The notes: generated by a model not told the origin, from the sequence alone. DNA of 64,000 bases from Zygaena filipendulae (GCA_907165275.2 OU015655.1:8444501-8508500), one strand, 5' to 3'; shown: positions 34,143 through 47,536, numbered from the stretch's first letter. A program made the numbers and translations.

Positions 34143-37029
34143 TGAATTACGAAACTATTCAAGAGTAAAAAAAGATTCAGGGAATAGGTACAGGTCCAAT
34201 AATGTCAAAGAAGTTTCAATAAAGAATTGTTGAAATTCAATAAATTATAATTCGTTAAATTTTTATACCTTTAACTATACCTATTATGAAGAGAAGAAAT
34301 TTGTTTTTTTTTTACAATTTGTAAGTTTGCATGTATTGGAAATCTCTGGAACAACTGAAACGATTCTAAAAATATTTATACTTTTAAGGACTACAATAGG
34401 TGACATGGGATGACGTCTTCGGTGAAATTATGTAAGACAGTACATACAAAAAAAATTACATTATTTTGACTAAAATTCTTATAATATTTTACTTCATTTC
34501 TTTGTTAGCATAAATTGCATTGTAAAAAATATTAAGCATAGGATAAGGACAAGACAAAAATATTGGAATATTTTTAAAATATTTTTGAACGGCAACTACA
34601 TACTATGTCAATACAAACGAATTTTGTAAGTATTCAAATTAGTGTAATAATTTTCGTTATCATAAAATTTTAATGCAAACTTAGGGACCAACCAATAACT
34701 ACAATGATTAATAAGTAGATAATGATTATAAGGCACGTTACTTGTAAATATAAGCTTGCGCGTGCCTTATTGATATCAAACGAAAGTGCAGCTTGATTTG
34801 ACTCTGACTACTTTTAGACTAAAACTATGGAAACATCTTTTATTATGTATTTATCTGTTCAAAAAGATTTGCCTATCGGTGGCCAGAGTGTTTGCAATTT
34901 ATGAGCATGAGCCCTAGATAATTTTCGATAGTTTTCAATTCTTCAGTCTATCAGGATTTTATACATTTTATCATATAAGGTACAAGTTATTTTAATTATT
35001 ATTTATTTACGTGTGTATTAATCAATATATTCTCTGTAGTTTCTGCTTTCATGCTTTATATATTTTGCAGTTGTGATGTGTAAGTACTATATACTTATTC
35101 ATATTTTCTTCGACTTATGGTTCTAGATATATTTAGTTAATGCATGCATCCCACACATATCTATCTACTTTTTGATAGTTGGACGAGCTGGGGCACTACT
35201 AAAAATTACCGCTGAGGTCTTTTACTGAGCATCGGCATTTTGCTGAGACGACTTTTTTAGCACTACACCATAGCACATTCTATAGGTTTATAGGTGCTGG
35301 TGCGTTTTTATAGTTAATACTTACCTATTCTGTATGACCTTATAGAATTACTTAGATGTACCAAAATGTACTATGTGCTGTGTGATTCGTCCTGAATAAA
35401 TATTGTCTATGTCTATGATTTTCTTTATTTCACTTCGTAATGGTGCTACAAATAGACACCACTTTTATCATACCGGCAAAAATGTATGATGAAATACTTA
35501 CTGTTTATGATGATAAATAAATCCATTAAATTTAAACGGCCATATATTATACGTATATACGAGTAGGTATACATAGTCACGTATCTCGGAAACGATTTTT
35601 TTTCTTACTCTCCGCAGGGAAGTTATCATACCGAATAAAGATCATAATTATTATATTAAAAGATAAATAAAACATTTAGAACCCAAGACCCAAGTCGTAT
35701 ATTCTCAAATCCTCCATCCCAAGTCGTATATTGCATAATTCATTTATCTAGGTACAAACAGATTGTGGCGAGGGCTCTTGCATCAGAAATAAGTACATAA
35801 CATTTGACTATATTGTGTTTACAGTTCAAATTTAACCTAACCTATTCCACGCTCAGGATGCTCACAAATAAGTAACAACGGCATTTTCTGTTGCCGAAAG
35901 TTGGATCGGACCCTGTGACATATACGTAGGTATACCTATGTAGATATCGTAGATACACTTTATGCTGTGTTCAACATGTGGATATAAGCAACCATGTCAA
36001 CACTTGAGACCATGTCATCCATCTGTCGGCACACAATGATTCATCCATCCATTCCAGTCCATTTTAAGCCACCGCGCATTGGTCCGCTCTATTGCTGACT
36101 TGCATAAAAATGTAACCTTTCAAAATTACCGTTTCCATTTAAGTTTCAGGTCTAAAAGGCAATAAAAACAAGTTTTGATTTTAATATTTTCATATAGGTA
36201 GGTACCTATACCTACTTTTTTGATATTTGATAGACGCATAGGGCATAGGAACTTTATTCTTAGCACAGAACCGATACATTGTTCATGATCTGACAGAAAA
36301 CAACTGAATTAAAATATTCGTTTCTACTTGTTACTTGTTGTTATGTTAGTAACTTCTGGGTGAGACGTTAGAACCAAGCGAGGCAGGCCCTGCGTGCTCG
36401 CAAAACAGCCTCGTCATCTCCAAGCCAGCAATCATGACCTCCTTAAATAATTTAATTCGTACGTAATTTGTAGCTAACAAAAAACTGAGACTATGGAACA
36501 ACGTAATTATGTTAGTTTTGTATGGGTGTAAAATTATTAGTTCAATACGACCTTCCGGAAAGATTACACTTGGCAAAAAATAACAAAATCATCGATCGAA
36601 AAAGGTGTATATTTTTAATTCGGTGACTCCCAAAATTTCTAGGCTTGTTATCAAAATTAAAGTTTTAGTTTTTACTGATTTACGGTGAAAAACGTAAAAC
36701 TTTTCTGGAATCGTCTGACTGATAACTTGTCGTTATTTATATAGGTAATAAATACAAATTATACCTACTTAATTGATACATGAGTATAATAGGTACGGTA
36801 CTTACACTTACATAATACTAACACATACATAATGTTAAAATCTTGCCGTAGCTCCCGTAGGTATACTGTAGATATTTGTTTAGTTTTTTGTGACAAAACA
36901 GGTACATTTTGTTTTGTTAACAAAGAGAGACATAATAATAGGTATAGCAATATATAATAAGCCTTAAGAGTTGATAATATAGAGATAACATTTACCAATA
37001 TTTCAGTTTAAGATATTCTCGATTTCAGT
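34143..37029. other. No supported gene
   Basis: AT-rich. Includes a 10-bp-arm hairpin (34728-34737 with 34761-34770, ATAAGGCACG arms). A possible LINE-type tail lies near 35380-35425 (CCTGAATAAATATTGTC). A GC-richer patch at 36355-36440 has a 76-codon - strand frame that I could not identify. Confidence 0.4.
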
Positions 37030-37260
37030 TTGCATCTATTGTTGGTGCGGATGTCTAGAAAGATCCAAAAGGAAATAATAGAATTAATAAATAAAAATGA
37101 AAACTTCCCTAACAATCAAACAAAAGAAATTCAACGCGCATATTATGTACCTCAATCAAAACCACAAGACACAATAATAGCGAGCCTTAATGAAAACACA
37201 TATCACGCTTCACAATTGTTGATGGGATACGTTGGCAAGAGAATAGCGCCGTATAAATAA
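37030..37260 (+). CDS. Unidentified short ORF or 3'-terminal exon
   Basis: Open for 76 codons to TAA at 37258-37260, right after an acceptor-like TTCTCGATTTCAG. The first in-frame ATG is at 37051 (MSRKIQKEIIELINKNENFP), giving about 69 residues. The sequence is hydrophilic and Lys/Asn/Gln-rich, with YYVPQSKPQDTIIASL and MGYVGKRIAPYK at the end. No signal peptide, membrane segment or known motif. No AATAAA follows closely. It may be a terminal exon, a transposon remnant, or chance in AT-rich DNA. Confidence 0.3.
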   Translation: MHLLLVRMSRKIQKEIIELINKNENFPNNQTKEIQRAYYVPQSKPQDTIIASLNENTYHASQLLMGYVGKRIAPYK

Positions 37261-37582
37261 TAGGAGAGTTAGGACTACCAGTCTTACAGAAACAAAATTG
37301 TGTTTAAGCAAGCCGGAATGCTCCGTGATTGCTTCTTATACGGCTACATTTTATTGGACAATGAGTGAATAAGGTAGTGTGGTGTAAAGTTATGTGTAAA
37401 GTCAGCAAAGACAATTTTTCTTTTACCTTAAGAAAAATTGATTATTTTATAGAAAATGTTGCCCTTTTATTGGAAAAGTATAATATTTTTTTCCACATAG
37501 TTATGTCATCTCTCTATGAAAATAACAATCAATTGCCACATGCCTTTATGACGCGTAATTACTTGAGAACGGCTCGATCGAC

Positions 37583-37640
37583 TTGACTATCAAATCAAAT
37601 CAAATCAAATATGCTTTATTGCCCCAGAGGAGAAAATAAA
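37583..37640 (+). repeat. CAAAT tandem run with LINE-tail-like sequence
   Basis: Four to five units of ATCAA/CAAAT followed by TATGCTTTATTGCCCC. This combination is a common end of lepidopteran non-LTR elements, but no body is recognisable upstream. Confidence 0.5.
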
Positions 37641-37789
37641 AACTACTATGACTATGTTAATTTATTTTATGTTGTTCGTAATTTTTCTGAACAAGGTTAA
37701 ATAATTATACTAATACAGATATCAGTATTCTATTACCTACTTTCTTGACACTCCTGACAAAGTGTAATATGTGTCGGTTGAGAACTTAA

Positions 37790-37925
37790 TCTGTGAAAGT
37801 GTAATAAATGAATGAACTCACATTCGCATTTACAATAGTAAAGATATTAATAGCCAGTATACCTACACTTTGTAAATCATACACCCGAGCACAGAACCTC
37901 CTCCTCTTTGGAAGTCGGTTAATTA
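37790..37925 (+). repeat. Fragments of SINE-like tail and family B end
   Basis: TGAAAGTGTAATAAATGAAT and CTCACATTCGCATTTACAAT are the tail of the CTAGCTGT family. The following GAACCTCCTCCTCTTTGGAA and GTCGGTT is the end shared with the element at 21517-21982. Two fragments lie end to end. Confidence 0.6.
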
Positions 37926-38340
37926 ATATTTTCCTTCGTCTGCAAGTTCTCACATTAAAACAACTTTTATTATTTCATGTAATAACAATCCGCTTTATCT
38001 TCACACGTGTGCCAAACCTCGATATTTGAGATCTAAATCCGCCTGAATATCACAATCGAAGACGTGTCGAGACTCCGTCGAGTAAGTAGCCAAAGCCGTC
38101 GTGAGGTCATTTATCAAACAACAGTGGGATATGACGGGCCCACTGGTTTCACATGGATTTAGTTACTGCAATGGAATCGACAATCTAATGATGTTGCAAT
38201 GACGTACTACCTAAATTTAAAATTAGGCGAACGACACATTGAGAGTTCACCTAGTGCTGTTACTTGTTACTTGTATTACTTTTTACCGACACGTATAGTT
38301 CTGGGATCTCGAAATTCAAAGTGGTGGCTCTCATATTTCA

Positions 38341-38580
38341 ACTACCCGTTCCGTGCGGTCTCACCCGCGATAATTTCCGAGTTCCCGCGGAATTGTTCCA
38401 TACAAACTTTGCAACCCCTTTTCACCCCTTTAGGGGTTGAATTTTAAAAAATCCTTTCTTAGTGCACACCTACATCACTTAAGGAATATTTGTGCAAAAT
38501 TTCATGGTTCTATAGACCCAGCGGTTTCAGCTGTGCGTTGATCGATCCGTCCGCGTCAGTCAGTTTCTGCTTTTATATAC
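38341..38580 (+). mobile_element. LINE (RTE-type) 3' tail fragment
   Basis: CCGTGCGGTCTCACCCGCG head, then CAACCCCTTTTCACCCCTTT and AGGGGTTGAATTTT, AAATTTCATGG, and GTCAGTCAGTTTCTGCTTTT at the end. I recognise the 'aaccccttttcacccctttaggggttgaatttt' block as a widespread insect RTE-type tail. The frame at 38199-38447 is incidental. Confidence 0.7.
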
Positions 38581-38630
38581 ATATCTACCTTTACATTGTA
38601 TAATATGTATAATAAAAACTTTATTAATAA

Positions 38631-38816
38631 CTAACTGCGCCCTGTGGTTTCACCTGCATTAATATCGGAGTTCCAGCTTGAATTTCGGGATAAAAACCCT
38701 ATGACCTTTTCTGAACTCCGGACATCATTTGTATGTACAATATGATGATCGGTTTATTGGTTGAAGTGTGAAAGTGTAACAAACAAATAGGCTCACATTA
38801 AAATTTATAATATTAA
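38631..38816 (+). mobile_element. SINE-like repeat, CTAGCTGT family, decayed
   Basis: Head TAACTGCGCCCTGTGGTTTC, body TATCGGAGTTCC and GGGATAAAAACCCTATG, tail GTGAAAGTGTAACAAACAAA and ATTTATAATATTAAG. Confidence 0.65.
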
Positions 38817-41445
38817 GAATTACGAACAGAAATCACTTCGTTTATCCTTGCCCTGAGGTTACAAAGTATAAGCCAGTTTCACAATGATTTTCATATCTAG
38901 TGAGTAGCATAGTAAGGTATAGGTAGATCCGTGTTAGAATGGTAACTCGGGGTACGACCATGAGTCGACGTTACGAAAGTCCACGATTGAGACGTTACCG
39001 TTGACCACTCGTACGGGCGTGGGTGGACAGCTTCCAGTTATCTACCGAAAGTAATGGAGTATTTTTTTCAATTTGTCATCATGTAAATATATCGTAATAG
39101 ATATTTTTGCATAAACGCTCAAATTTTATTACCTAGTTGTATTCGATTTCTTGGCCTTTTCAGTTGTTGTTGAATAAAATTTACAGCAACTTTACTAATA
39201 TTATATTGATTATTATTGTTTATGCTTCGTGGCCATTGATTAACAAGAAAACGTGTAAGCAAGTACCTACGTTTTTTGTAGCACAGCATTTTAAGAAAGA
39301 AATATTATATTTTTTAGAAGAAAAGGATCTGTGTTAAATTTTGTTTTTCAAACTAAATTTCAAAAAACGAATTACTATAAAAATCTTACTTAGCCAAAAG
39401 CAAATAATAGTTTAGAAATGGGTGTCCGATGATAGCGCTTTTGGCAACACTGACACATAAAGTCAGCGAGAGCATGCACTTCTCGTGTTCGCGTAGGTCA
39501 TCCTCGGACAGATTTAATGATAATATAATGATTGCTGTAGATAACATTTCTTTTTATTCCTTTGCGTCTGGCCCAAGGTGGTAGATTTAGAAAAAAGTGG
39601 TAAAAGTTTTAGAATACTAAAATGTTTGAACGCTTTCTTGTTTAGTTTAAAATAGGTATGTACCTACTTAAGATTTAGATAGGTAGCTGATTTGTGATTT
39701 TGACATCGTGACACCTGACGTGACACCTACCCATGACACCGCATGCGCGCTGTTGCCGCTCTTATCACAGGCGCGGGCTAGTGAACTAATATTAACAAAT
39801 GGTGTTCTATTTTTTTTAAAATTTTTGTCCTATTTAGTTTGTTCGAAAAACGTTATGTTTCTTTTATTCCCTCATTCAATGTGTTTATAGTAATAAATAT
39901 GTAATACGATTAAGAAAACATCACAAGGTGCTTAACGCGCTACTCGCCAAAGTTTATAACAGATACTCCACGATAACATCTTCAAAGATATTGCTTACTC
40001 ACTGCGGTTTTGGGCGGCGGAAATTCTGTACCTATACGTACAACCGTCAGATACAAAACATGGCTGCGTGTGTAAAAAGAATTGACGTGTTAGACTGTTG
40101 ATTGAGAGATTCATAAGCCATGGGTCCATAGGCAATGCTGTATAACGATCAGTCGCTATCTTTTGTGCGTGCTTAACGAATAAATTCTCTGCAGTGTTGA
40201 AAATGAATTTCAATTGTATTATTTCATATTAAACGTTCCCAAATATTTTTTTTAATCTTAAAATAACGTTGTGGGACTCCGGGAATAACGTTGTTAGCAT
40301 GGCAGGCGATTGACCACCGCTCACCAAACGCTAAGTGACGGACCTAGTAATTTGTGATACAGGAAAATGGATTAAAATATTTCATGCCTCTTAGTAGCTT
40401 TACTAGTATCAGTTTCGCTGAGTCAGTAAACTCAGTTTCGGATGAGAAAAAACGTTACACGAGCAAGTACGGTAAGAATATTTAATTCCTAATACGTAAT
40501 AATAGCAATAAAAAAATGTAAGTTATTCTAGAAAATATGGTAGCTTTCAGAAAAGGTAGGTAGTGCCCTTGCGCTTCAATTGACTCGTCTTGGCGGGGGC
40601 ACTACCGTGGCCCCAGATGCTTAACTGAACTGAATCTACATATTTCTACATAATTTATCAGTAGAGCTGGAACCTGGTTCCAGTTTATAAACCAAGACAT
40701 GGATCATCTTAAATGGGCGAATTGAAACCAAAGAATGAATACGTATAGATATTACGTTTCATGTAAATTTTTAATAAATCGGCAAAACTTGTAGTCTTGG
40801 AGGAACTTCCCTTTGCAATCCATCAAAAATATTATTGTGAATAACGACATGACGGCTGTCGCGCTGCCTAATGAATTATATTCTACCAAAATTACCATGC
40901 ACTCTCCAAATGACTCTTAAACTCTAATAACAAAGGATCAAGACTCAAAACGATGTACCGCCCCGTTGTTTTGCTGCAAAAATGCTTGTTTTAACAGAAC
41001 TTCTTTGGAAGGATACCAAATCCTCAGTTTACCGTTTAAGTTCTTAATGGTATTATTTTTTGTCTTAAACACGAATATCATAAATTACGACCCAACACCC
41101 ACTCTTTGTGAGTGTATATTATGCGACATCATGAATTAGTCCCACTGTAATAATATCTACCTACGACCTAGAGTTATAAAAATACCACGAGTTTTCGATA
41201 GTGGAATTAAGTATTGTTGGTATAGATTTATTTTTAAATACCTAATTTTTGAGTAAATAAATGCGGCTAATGACGAATACCTAATCTTCGAAGAAGAATC
41301 GATGTCCTTCATTAGGTAGAGATGTTACACCTTAGTGGCGTTTCGGAGCTCCCTCGAGAAATTATTTGTATAGGTACGAGAGTACCTACCCTATGTCCTA
41401 TTCTGAGACCTAAATTACTCGTAATAATTAATTATACCTACTAAA
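38817..41445. other. No supported gene
   Basis: AT-rich with scattered richer patches (38935-39045, 40540-40610). A hairpin at 40559-40606 has 10-bp arms (GGTAGTGCCC and GGGCACTACC). Open frames at 39137, 39708 and 39995 have no recognisable domains. Confidence 0.45.
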
Positions 41446-41635
41446 TAGTTTTTTCACCGTGGTACTCCGCGTGAATTCGAATCCCTCGAGAACTCTTTAT
41501 TCCGTAATAAAAGTATTCTATGTTACTCGAAGGTACTTAAGCTATCAGTGAAATAATGTTAAGTATTCGCTCAGTAGTTTTAGAGATTTCTCTTTCTCTA
41601 AAGACAAACAAACAAAGCTTTCCTCTTTATAATAT
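41446..41635 (+). mobile_element. SINE-like repeat, CTAGCTGT family, decayed
   Basis: TCACCGTGGTACTCCGCGTG, CCCTCGAGAACTC, TTCGCTCAGTAGTTTTAGAG and GACAAACAAACAAAGC in the family order, ending in TATAATATTATTA. Confidence 0.55.
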
Positions 41636-41754
41636 TATTATTATAGATTATACTAAACTTTTATCTCTTCTCACTTTCACTCCAAAACCGTCACTTCGAC
41701 TCCAAAAACACTTGGTAACGGCTTGTAATTCTCGTGTCGCGGACAGCCCTTTGT

Positions 41755-41845
41755 AATACGAATCGGCGCGCACGCCGCGTTGTGGCGCCGCCGTCGCCAC
41801 AACTTCACTCATGCGCAACTTGACAAAAACGCCACACATCCTCAA
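41755..41845. promoter_or_regulatory. GC-rich island
   Basis: About 90 bp: GGCGCGCACGCCGCGTTGTG and GCGCCGCCGTCGCC, with partial internal inverted symmetry. The - strand frame 41648-41845 crosses it without a known domain. Function unknown. Confidence 0.3.
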
Positions 41846-42094
41846 AATAATCAGTCGTTTTTTTATGTCGATTATGGTTAGAGAAACTTTATTCGCTCTA
41901 AAAATAAGTATATTATTTTATTATCTAAACTAGATAGGTATTATAATAACAGTTAATATTAAGAATAGAATCTGTTGATAGAATTCTGAATGACATGATC
42001 GTTGGATATACTTACCTAATACTGACTATATTGTGAGAATACTGAATTCACACAATACCTATTTATATTTTGTTGTACGTTCGCAGATATGTTA

Positions 42095-42151
42095 GGAGTT
42101 CCCGAGGGAACCCTGAAATTAATGCAGGTGAAACCGTGGGGAATAGCTAGT
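42095..42151 (-). repeat. SINE-like head fragment
   Basis: Only the head half remains: GGAGTTCCCGAGGGAACC, then GGTGAAACCGTGGGGAATAG and CTAG, the reverse complement of the family start. Confidence 0.65.
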
Positions 42152-43949
42152 ACCTACCTCTATCTTATTTTAGTTTTTGTATGATAATATACACTACGCT
42201 ACTAACCTACGTATATTTAATTATGTATACAAGGTCGTTTTTTCACCGAATTTTAATGTGCCATTATTAAAAAAAAATAATGTCTTCTGTTACGTGTTAA
42301 TGTGTTAATGTTGAATTCTCTATGAAATAAAGTAAACATAAAAAGATGCGGAAATTTAGATTGAAGCATTTCAATGAGAATGAGAATTAGACACTCCACA
42401 ATTGTAAATAACTGTAAATAGGTATTATACTTAAAGAATACAATACGGCTGCAAAGGCAGAGAAAGCTTAGCGCTTAATATTATTAATTAGCATAATACT
42501 TATTATATTATAGTAGGTACCTGGATTTTGATTGTATAGTAGAGCTTGTACCCCCGGAATTGTACCTATTTTACTTGTAAAAACTCTTTCAAATTATATT
42601 ATAGCCGATACGTTTAGTATAATATTATGTTATCTGACGTTATAGATAGTTTAGGCCTTGAATATATATTAGGTATTGCACCGTCTATAAAGTAGGTTAG
42701 TAAACTGTAAAAATCTACTTATATATTTATTTTTAACCACCACTGACTGACTTTATTTAGAGTATAATAATAATCTTAAAATTACAGTATTTAACCAACA
42801 TGAGACGTCATAGGCGCAACTTATCGAACAAAAATGTCTGTTAAATTAGTGAGGGGCGATCTATCGCACACCACGTCATTATACAATATTACGAGCTTTT
42901 TCAATACACGGGTGGATATGAGCCGTGCTCTCGTACTTTTGAACTGAATGGTCCATTAATAGCGTCTCCTGTTGGTTAAATACTCTAAGATATTATTACA
43001 TATTATTTAATAACCTTTAACAACACACATGACTTGTTAGATCCCACACAATGGTGAGGCTTGTATCATCGTTAGATTAGATTGGTAAGTAGAGGATTGA
43101 CTCGTAAACTGTTGTGTCTGAAAATTATTTTTTAAAAAAGTTGCTGTCCTAAAGATTTAATTTTTAATTTTTAGGTAGGTACCAGGCGAATTTACGTATG
43201 TGTGCCAACCTAAATGGCATCATATTCAACAGTAGTTAGATTCCATGTACCTACTGTTGGATTTGCTTTTGCTATATTTTAAATTTAACCGTAATAATAT
43301 TATAATCCAGTGATTTAGTTTAAGGTACCTATATTTGTAAATATTTATTATTTCATGCTCGTTAACTTTAAAAGTTTCTCATGCGAGTACAATAATTGTT
43401 GGAAATATCTTATTTTGAGGTAATAATTATGTACTATTAATTGAACATATAACCGTGCGACAATGGCTGTGCATATTGTTAAATACTTAATTATACGTAT
43501 CTATAGTTGGTTGTATCATTGGATAAGCATAATAGGAGTAAGAGAGAGCGACTTTGATCTTTACTATGTTTTAATTTTAATCTTAAATAGCGCCCGACGG
43601 AAGTCGTATTAAATCCTTATCAGCCATATGGTAAGACACGTTTTTTTCAATATCTAGTTAATATAATAAGTAGTTTTAGATACATATAATTAAAACGCGA
43701 TTTTTGAGCTTCGACGCGCTACCTAATACTGGTCGTATACGAGATATCCATTTTAAACAAGAATTTCTGTGTTTTTAATTAACATATATATAGATGTTTT
43801 CGGCTTTATTAGTTGACTATTAGTAAGACGACTTTAGAATGCCGATATACGAGTATTAACTAATACTAAGAAATCTTTTGATTGAAAAGAGATTAGATGC
43901 GATGTTTATAAAGTACTTAAATTGGAAGTTATTTGCGTATAACCTACCA
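42152..43949. other. No supported gene
   Basis: AT-rich, many TAGGTA/TACCTA motifs, no frame with coding features and no repeat with defined ends that I recognise. Confidence 0.45.
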
Positions 43950-43960
43950 TTAAAATTTTT

Positions 43961-44233
43961 AGGGTTCCGTACACAAAGGGTAAAACAGGACCCTATTACT
44001 AAGGTTCCGCTGGCCGTTCGTTTGTCTGTCTATCCGTCTGTCACCAGGCTGTATCTTATGAACCGAGATAGACAGTTGAAATTTTCACAGATATTGTATT
44101 TCTGTTGTCGCTATAACAAAAAAGCACTAAAATACAGAATAAAATAAGTATTTAAGGGGCTCCCATTCATTTTTATAGATAATGGTACGGAACCCTTTGT
44201 GCGCGAGTCCAACTCGCACTTGGCCGGTTTTTA
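43961..44233 (+). mobile_element. AGGGTTCCGTA-type dispersed repeat
   Basis: Opens AGGGTTCCGTACACAAAGGG, passes through CTGTCACCAGGCTGTATC and GTTGAAATTTTCACAGATAT, and ends with GGTACGGAACCCTTTGTGCG and CACTTGGCCGGTTTTTA. This is a well-known insect interspersed repeat. The opening and closing GGTTCCGTA/TACGGAACC are inverted copies. The open frames at 43878-44147 (+) and 44127-44342 (-) arise from it. Confidence 0.8.
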
Positions 44234-44414
44234 TGTATGGAATGGCATTCAGTGCACGCAGAATCAATGTAACTGAAAGTCTAGTTGAACGACTAAAGAT
44301 CACGTGAGCATGTCTTTTGACACGAACGTAATTTCGCACCATTCCAGGTACAATAATAATTGATTGTTTTTGTGCTTCATTTTCGAATAGAATTTCGAAT
44401 GTTATACTATCGTT

Positions 44415-44487
44415 GTAGGCCTCCTCCTTGGGGAGGCCTACGTCCAGCAGTGGACTGCAATAGGCTGACTGACTGACTGACTGAACG
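44415..44487 (+). repeat. LINE 3' tail with hairpin and TGAC microsatellite
   Basis: GGAGGCCTACGTCCAGCAGT followed by GGACTGCAATAGGC is the conserved end of lepidopteran RTE-like elements (compare the AYVQQW end of the pseudogene at 12826-13182). It is followed by about five TGAC units. The start forms a hairpin: 10-bp arms GTAGGCCTCC and GGAGGCCTAC around 7 bases. Confidence 0.7.
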
Positions 44488-46527
44488 TTGTATATGTGAT
44501 ATCTTCACGACCTTGTTATTTTGATATATTGTACAGTATAAAGGTCATAGAGAAATATCTCTTACACACGAAGCGATAGATTCAACTTCATAATTTTTAA
44601 TCCACTTTTGAATTTTTTTGTCACCACGAAAACCGCCATCTTCGATTCCCATAAAAAATTATCAAATCGTCAGTCTATTTTGTAGGAAACCCATACCACT
44701 AATGCTATTGTATCCTAAAAGGCCGTAGCTCTACGAGCAAGATGCTTTGGCCACTGCCACTCGAACTTTGTAATTTATAAGTAGGTATCTCGTTTCTTTG
44801 AACGTTGCACGTTGCATGTTTCAGTACTGTTACGCTGACTGTGTCTTCTTATAAAGTTGATATGACAGCACACAGTAGTCGAAACATCCATTTTGAGATA
44901 CGAAGTAAGACAAGATATTACATAGTTTCTCGAATACTTTCCAAATGAGTTGGATAATGGTCGACCATTAACCCCTTACTCGTAATACCTACCTACTGTT
45001 TTTCTCATACCTAGTTGTCAACAACATAGCGTCGAACATAGAGTCTCCAACCATTAGGCTAAAGCCACACTACAAAGAATTTTGCTAGTTGATAGTGTGG
45101 CCACTCGCGATAGTATGCAATATTTCTTTTCATTAGGAGTTTCTTGGCTATAAGCGATTAAGCTCTTTAGCCTTAACGTTAATATACGACAAGCTGCATC
45201 TTGGACATGATCTTTGTCTTTCCACTCTGACTCTATCGAGGCTACTGAGCTTTCCAGGGTCTTTCAGAGTCTTCTATGAAAGTACATGAATTTTTCTGAC
45301 TCTCAGCTAAATATTTAAAACGATCAGGTGAGTTAATGGTCATAAATCTTTAAAACATTTACTGATTTCTAAAAAAACAGACGGGCATAGATTAGATACT
45401 GTAATTACTCAAAAATATTATGTTTAATTTCAACAATTTATAGCGGTGTTGGATTTTTGAAAATTATGTTTGTTTTCTGTTTTACATATTTCGCTAAACT
45501 AAAAAAAAAATATCTAGATTCGTGGCAAAAACTTAATTTACGACTTCCTGAATTGAAATTGTATTCTGCCCGTATAAAGTGGAAGCAATTTTATTTATTA
45601 CCTTGAATAGTGGTATGAACGAGCACCATGAGAACACGAGGCATACGTCTATTCCAGTTTGATAAGCAATTTATACAGCTAGCTCAGAGCCGGGACGATT
45701 AACTGTAGCGTTTAGGAATGCGTTTTTACCAATCAATGCAAGAGCTTGCGTTTCTTGAAAAATTTTACTAAGTTAACGAGCTATGGCGAACGGTGCATGA
45801 AAAAGTATAACAAGGGTAAATGAGAAGAGCGTTTATAATGTGTAGAGGAGTTTCTTTTAGTGGTTACTTTTACTTTTCTATCAGATAACTCAAGTGATTT
45901 CCAAGTAGGTCAGGTAGGTATAATATTTTGTTTTGACCGAGTATAGCAAATTAATATTGATAGCTATTCCTTCGTAGCGATTTTATTTTAAGTACCTACA
46001 TCTTTAGCGTCTGTATAGTAGGTGACTGGGATAATAACTTTTAGTATACCTAAGTATTAAAAATACCTATTCAATTTCAATTTCTACTTATCTAGCGAAA
46101 ATTCTAGGTTTACCTATTCAGTGGTGATAAACGTGCTTATGGAATCACTCTCATAATATACCTAAAATATTTTATTACAACTTAATAATTATGTGTATTA
46201 CTTAAAAATTTATGTGTAGTTATAAATTATTTACTCAGCGCAGACAGGCACGTGATTGAAAGTAAGCCTATGAATTACGGACATAAATTACTTCATTTAA
46301 GTGTAGGTAGGTGAAACCAAAAGTCGTATAGACCTTCGTTGGAGCGTTGGTCTGAAACCTGGAATCTGTTATTTAGTGTTCCCATAAACTTCGGTGCAGA
46401 CTGTAATAACAGCACATGCAATAAAACTGGCACGATGAATATTTTTGATGAAAAACAATAACAGTGTAAAAATAAAAAATAAGACTCATACTGATTTAGG
46501 TGATACCTACTATACATTTAAATTTGA
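44488..46527. other. No supported gene
   Basis: AT-rich spacer. A short 9-bp hairpin (GCCACACTA / TAGTGTGGC) lies at about 45066-45103. Open frames here are short and featureless. Confidence 0.45.
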
Positions 46528-46740
46528 CGACCCGATTGGCGTAGTAGGTCACCATGCCTGCCCGCTAAACAAGAGGTTCCGGGTTCGATTCCCGGTGGGG
46601 GTGCACTTTGTGTGATGAACACTGGGTTCCACTTTCCAGTGTGGGTGTTTATAGTATATCTATAGTATAATATATATATGCAATTCTATGTACCACATAC
46701 CACGTTTGCTTGGTTTCCACGACACAAGCCAATAATAGCT
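46528..46740 (+). mobile_element. tRNA-derived SINE
   Basis: Carries RNA polymerase III promoter boxes in the right order and spacing: an A box TGGCGTAGTAGG at 46537-46548 and a perfect B box GGTTCGATTCC at 46582-46592. It continues as GGTGGGGGTGCACTTTGTGT and a tRNA-unrelated body with CACTGGGTTCC and CCAGTGTGGGTG. A functional tRNA is not supported because the anticodon arm does not fold properly. The 3' boundary is approximate. Confidence 0.75.
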
Positions 46741-47536
46741 TTCGATTAACGCCAAAATAAAAAGGGTTTCAAAACTTCAATCTTAAAAGATTCAAGAAAA
46801 TTTTAATAGTTTAATATCCATGAAGGGGGAAATATTTATTACGGCTTTGGTAGGTTATCTAGTATGAGCAGCACGAAATAGTTACTATAGTTAATAGGTA
46901 GGTATATTCCGGGTTTCGCCCCAGGTCATGTGTCGATCATATGAAAGACAAACTGTGGCCATTTATTTCGTTCATCCTGTAGGCCATCATTATTGACCAA
47001 GTACTACAAGGTTAGAAAGAGAGCGGGCAACAAACCGAAAGGATAATACGTTTCCATGTTATACCTAATAAATATGCCAAATATTTTCTACTTACGTATA
47101 AAATTTTCCAAATATGGATTGTAAGAACGAACACTGGAGACATTAAACACGTACAGCTATAAAAATGGTTTAAAAGATATGTGTTTGTCTTTATTACGTT
47201 TGAAGTCATAATTATTATGAGGTAAGCGATCACAACACAAAACAAATTTATGTTGATCAATGCTTAGTACCTACTCCCTTTCTGAATACATTGTAAACTT
47301 ATGTACCTACCTAACTATTATATTTACTAGTGTTGAAGGACGTTTAGTAACAATCTATATTACTACACTACACTATAAACAATTTTTATTTCATTTTATT
47401 TATATTATATTGGATTTAGTTGTAACATATCAGCATCATTTACAACAAAATTAAATGTATGTACCTAGGTAGGTAATAAATGTTTTAATCTCCGTGAACT
47501 TCTGCTTACAGTGTTAACCTTTCATGTTCTTTAATG
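46741..47536. other. No supported gene
   Basis: AT-rich, TACCTA-rich. The frames at 47012-47260 (-) and 47260-47454 (+) are hydrophobic by composition and not credible genes. Confidence 0.45.

Noticed and set aside
36346..36576. 76-codon - strand frame ending in a GC-richer stretch
   Set aside because: The last 30 codons look coding-like but no splice acceptor with a pyrimidine tract or recognisable motif supports it; left unannotated as a gene.
43878..44147. 89-codon ORF containing a charged segment
   Set aside because: Most of it is the AGGGTTCCGTA interspersed repeat.
46528..46605. Possible functional tRNA gene
   Set aside because: A and B boxes are good but the anticodon arm does not form and a SINE body follows, so it is a tRNA-derived SINE.
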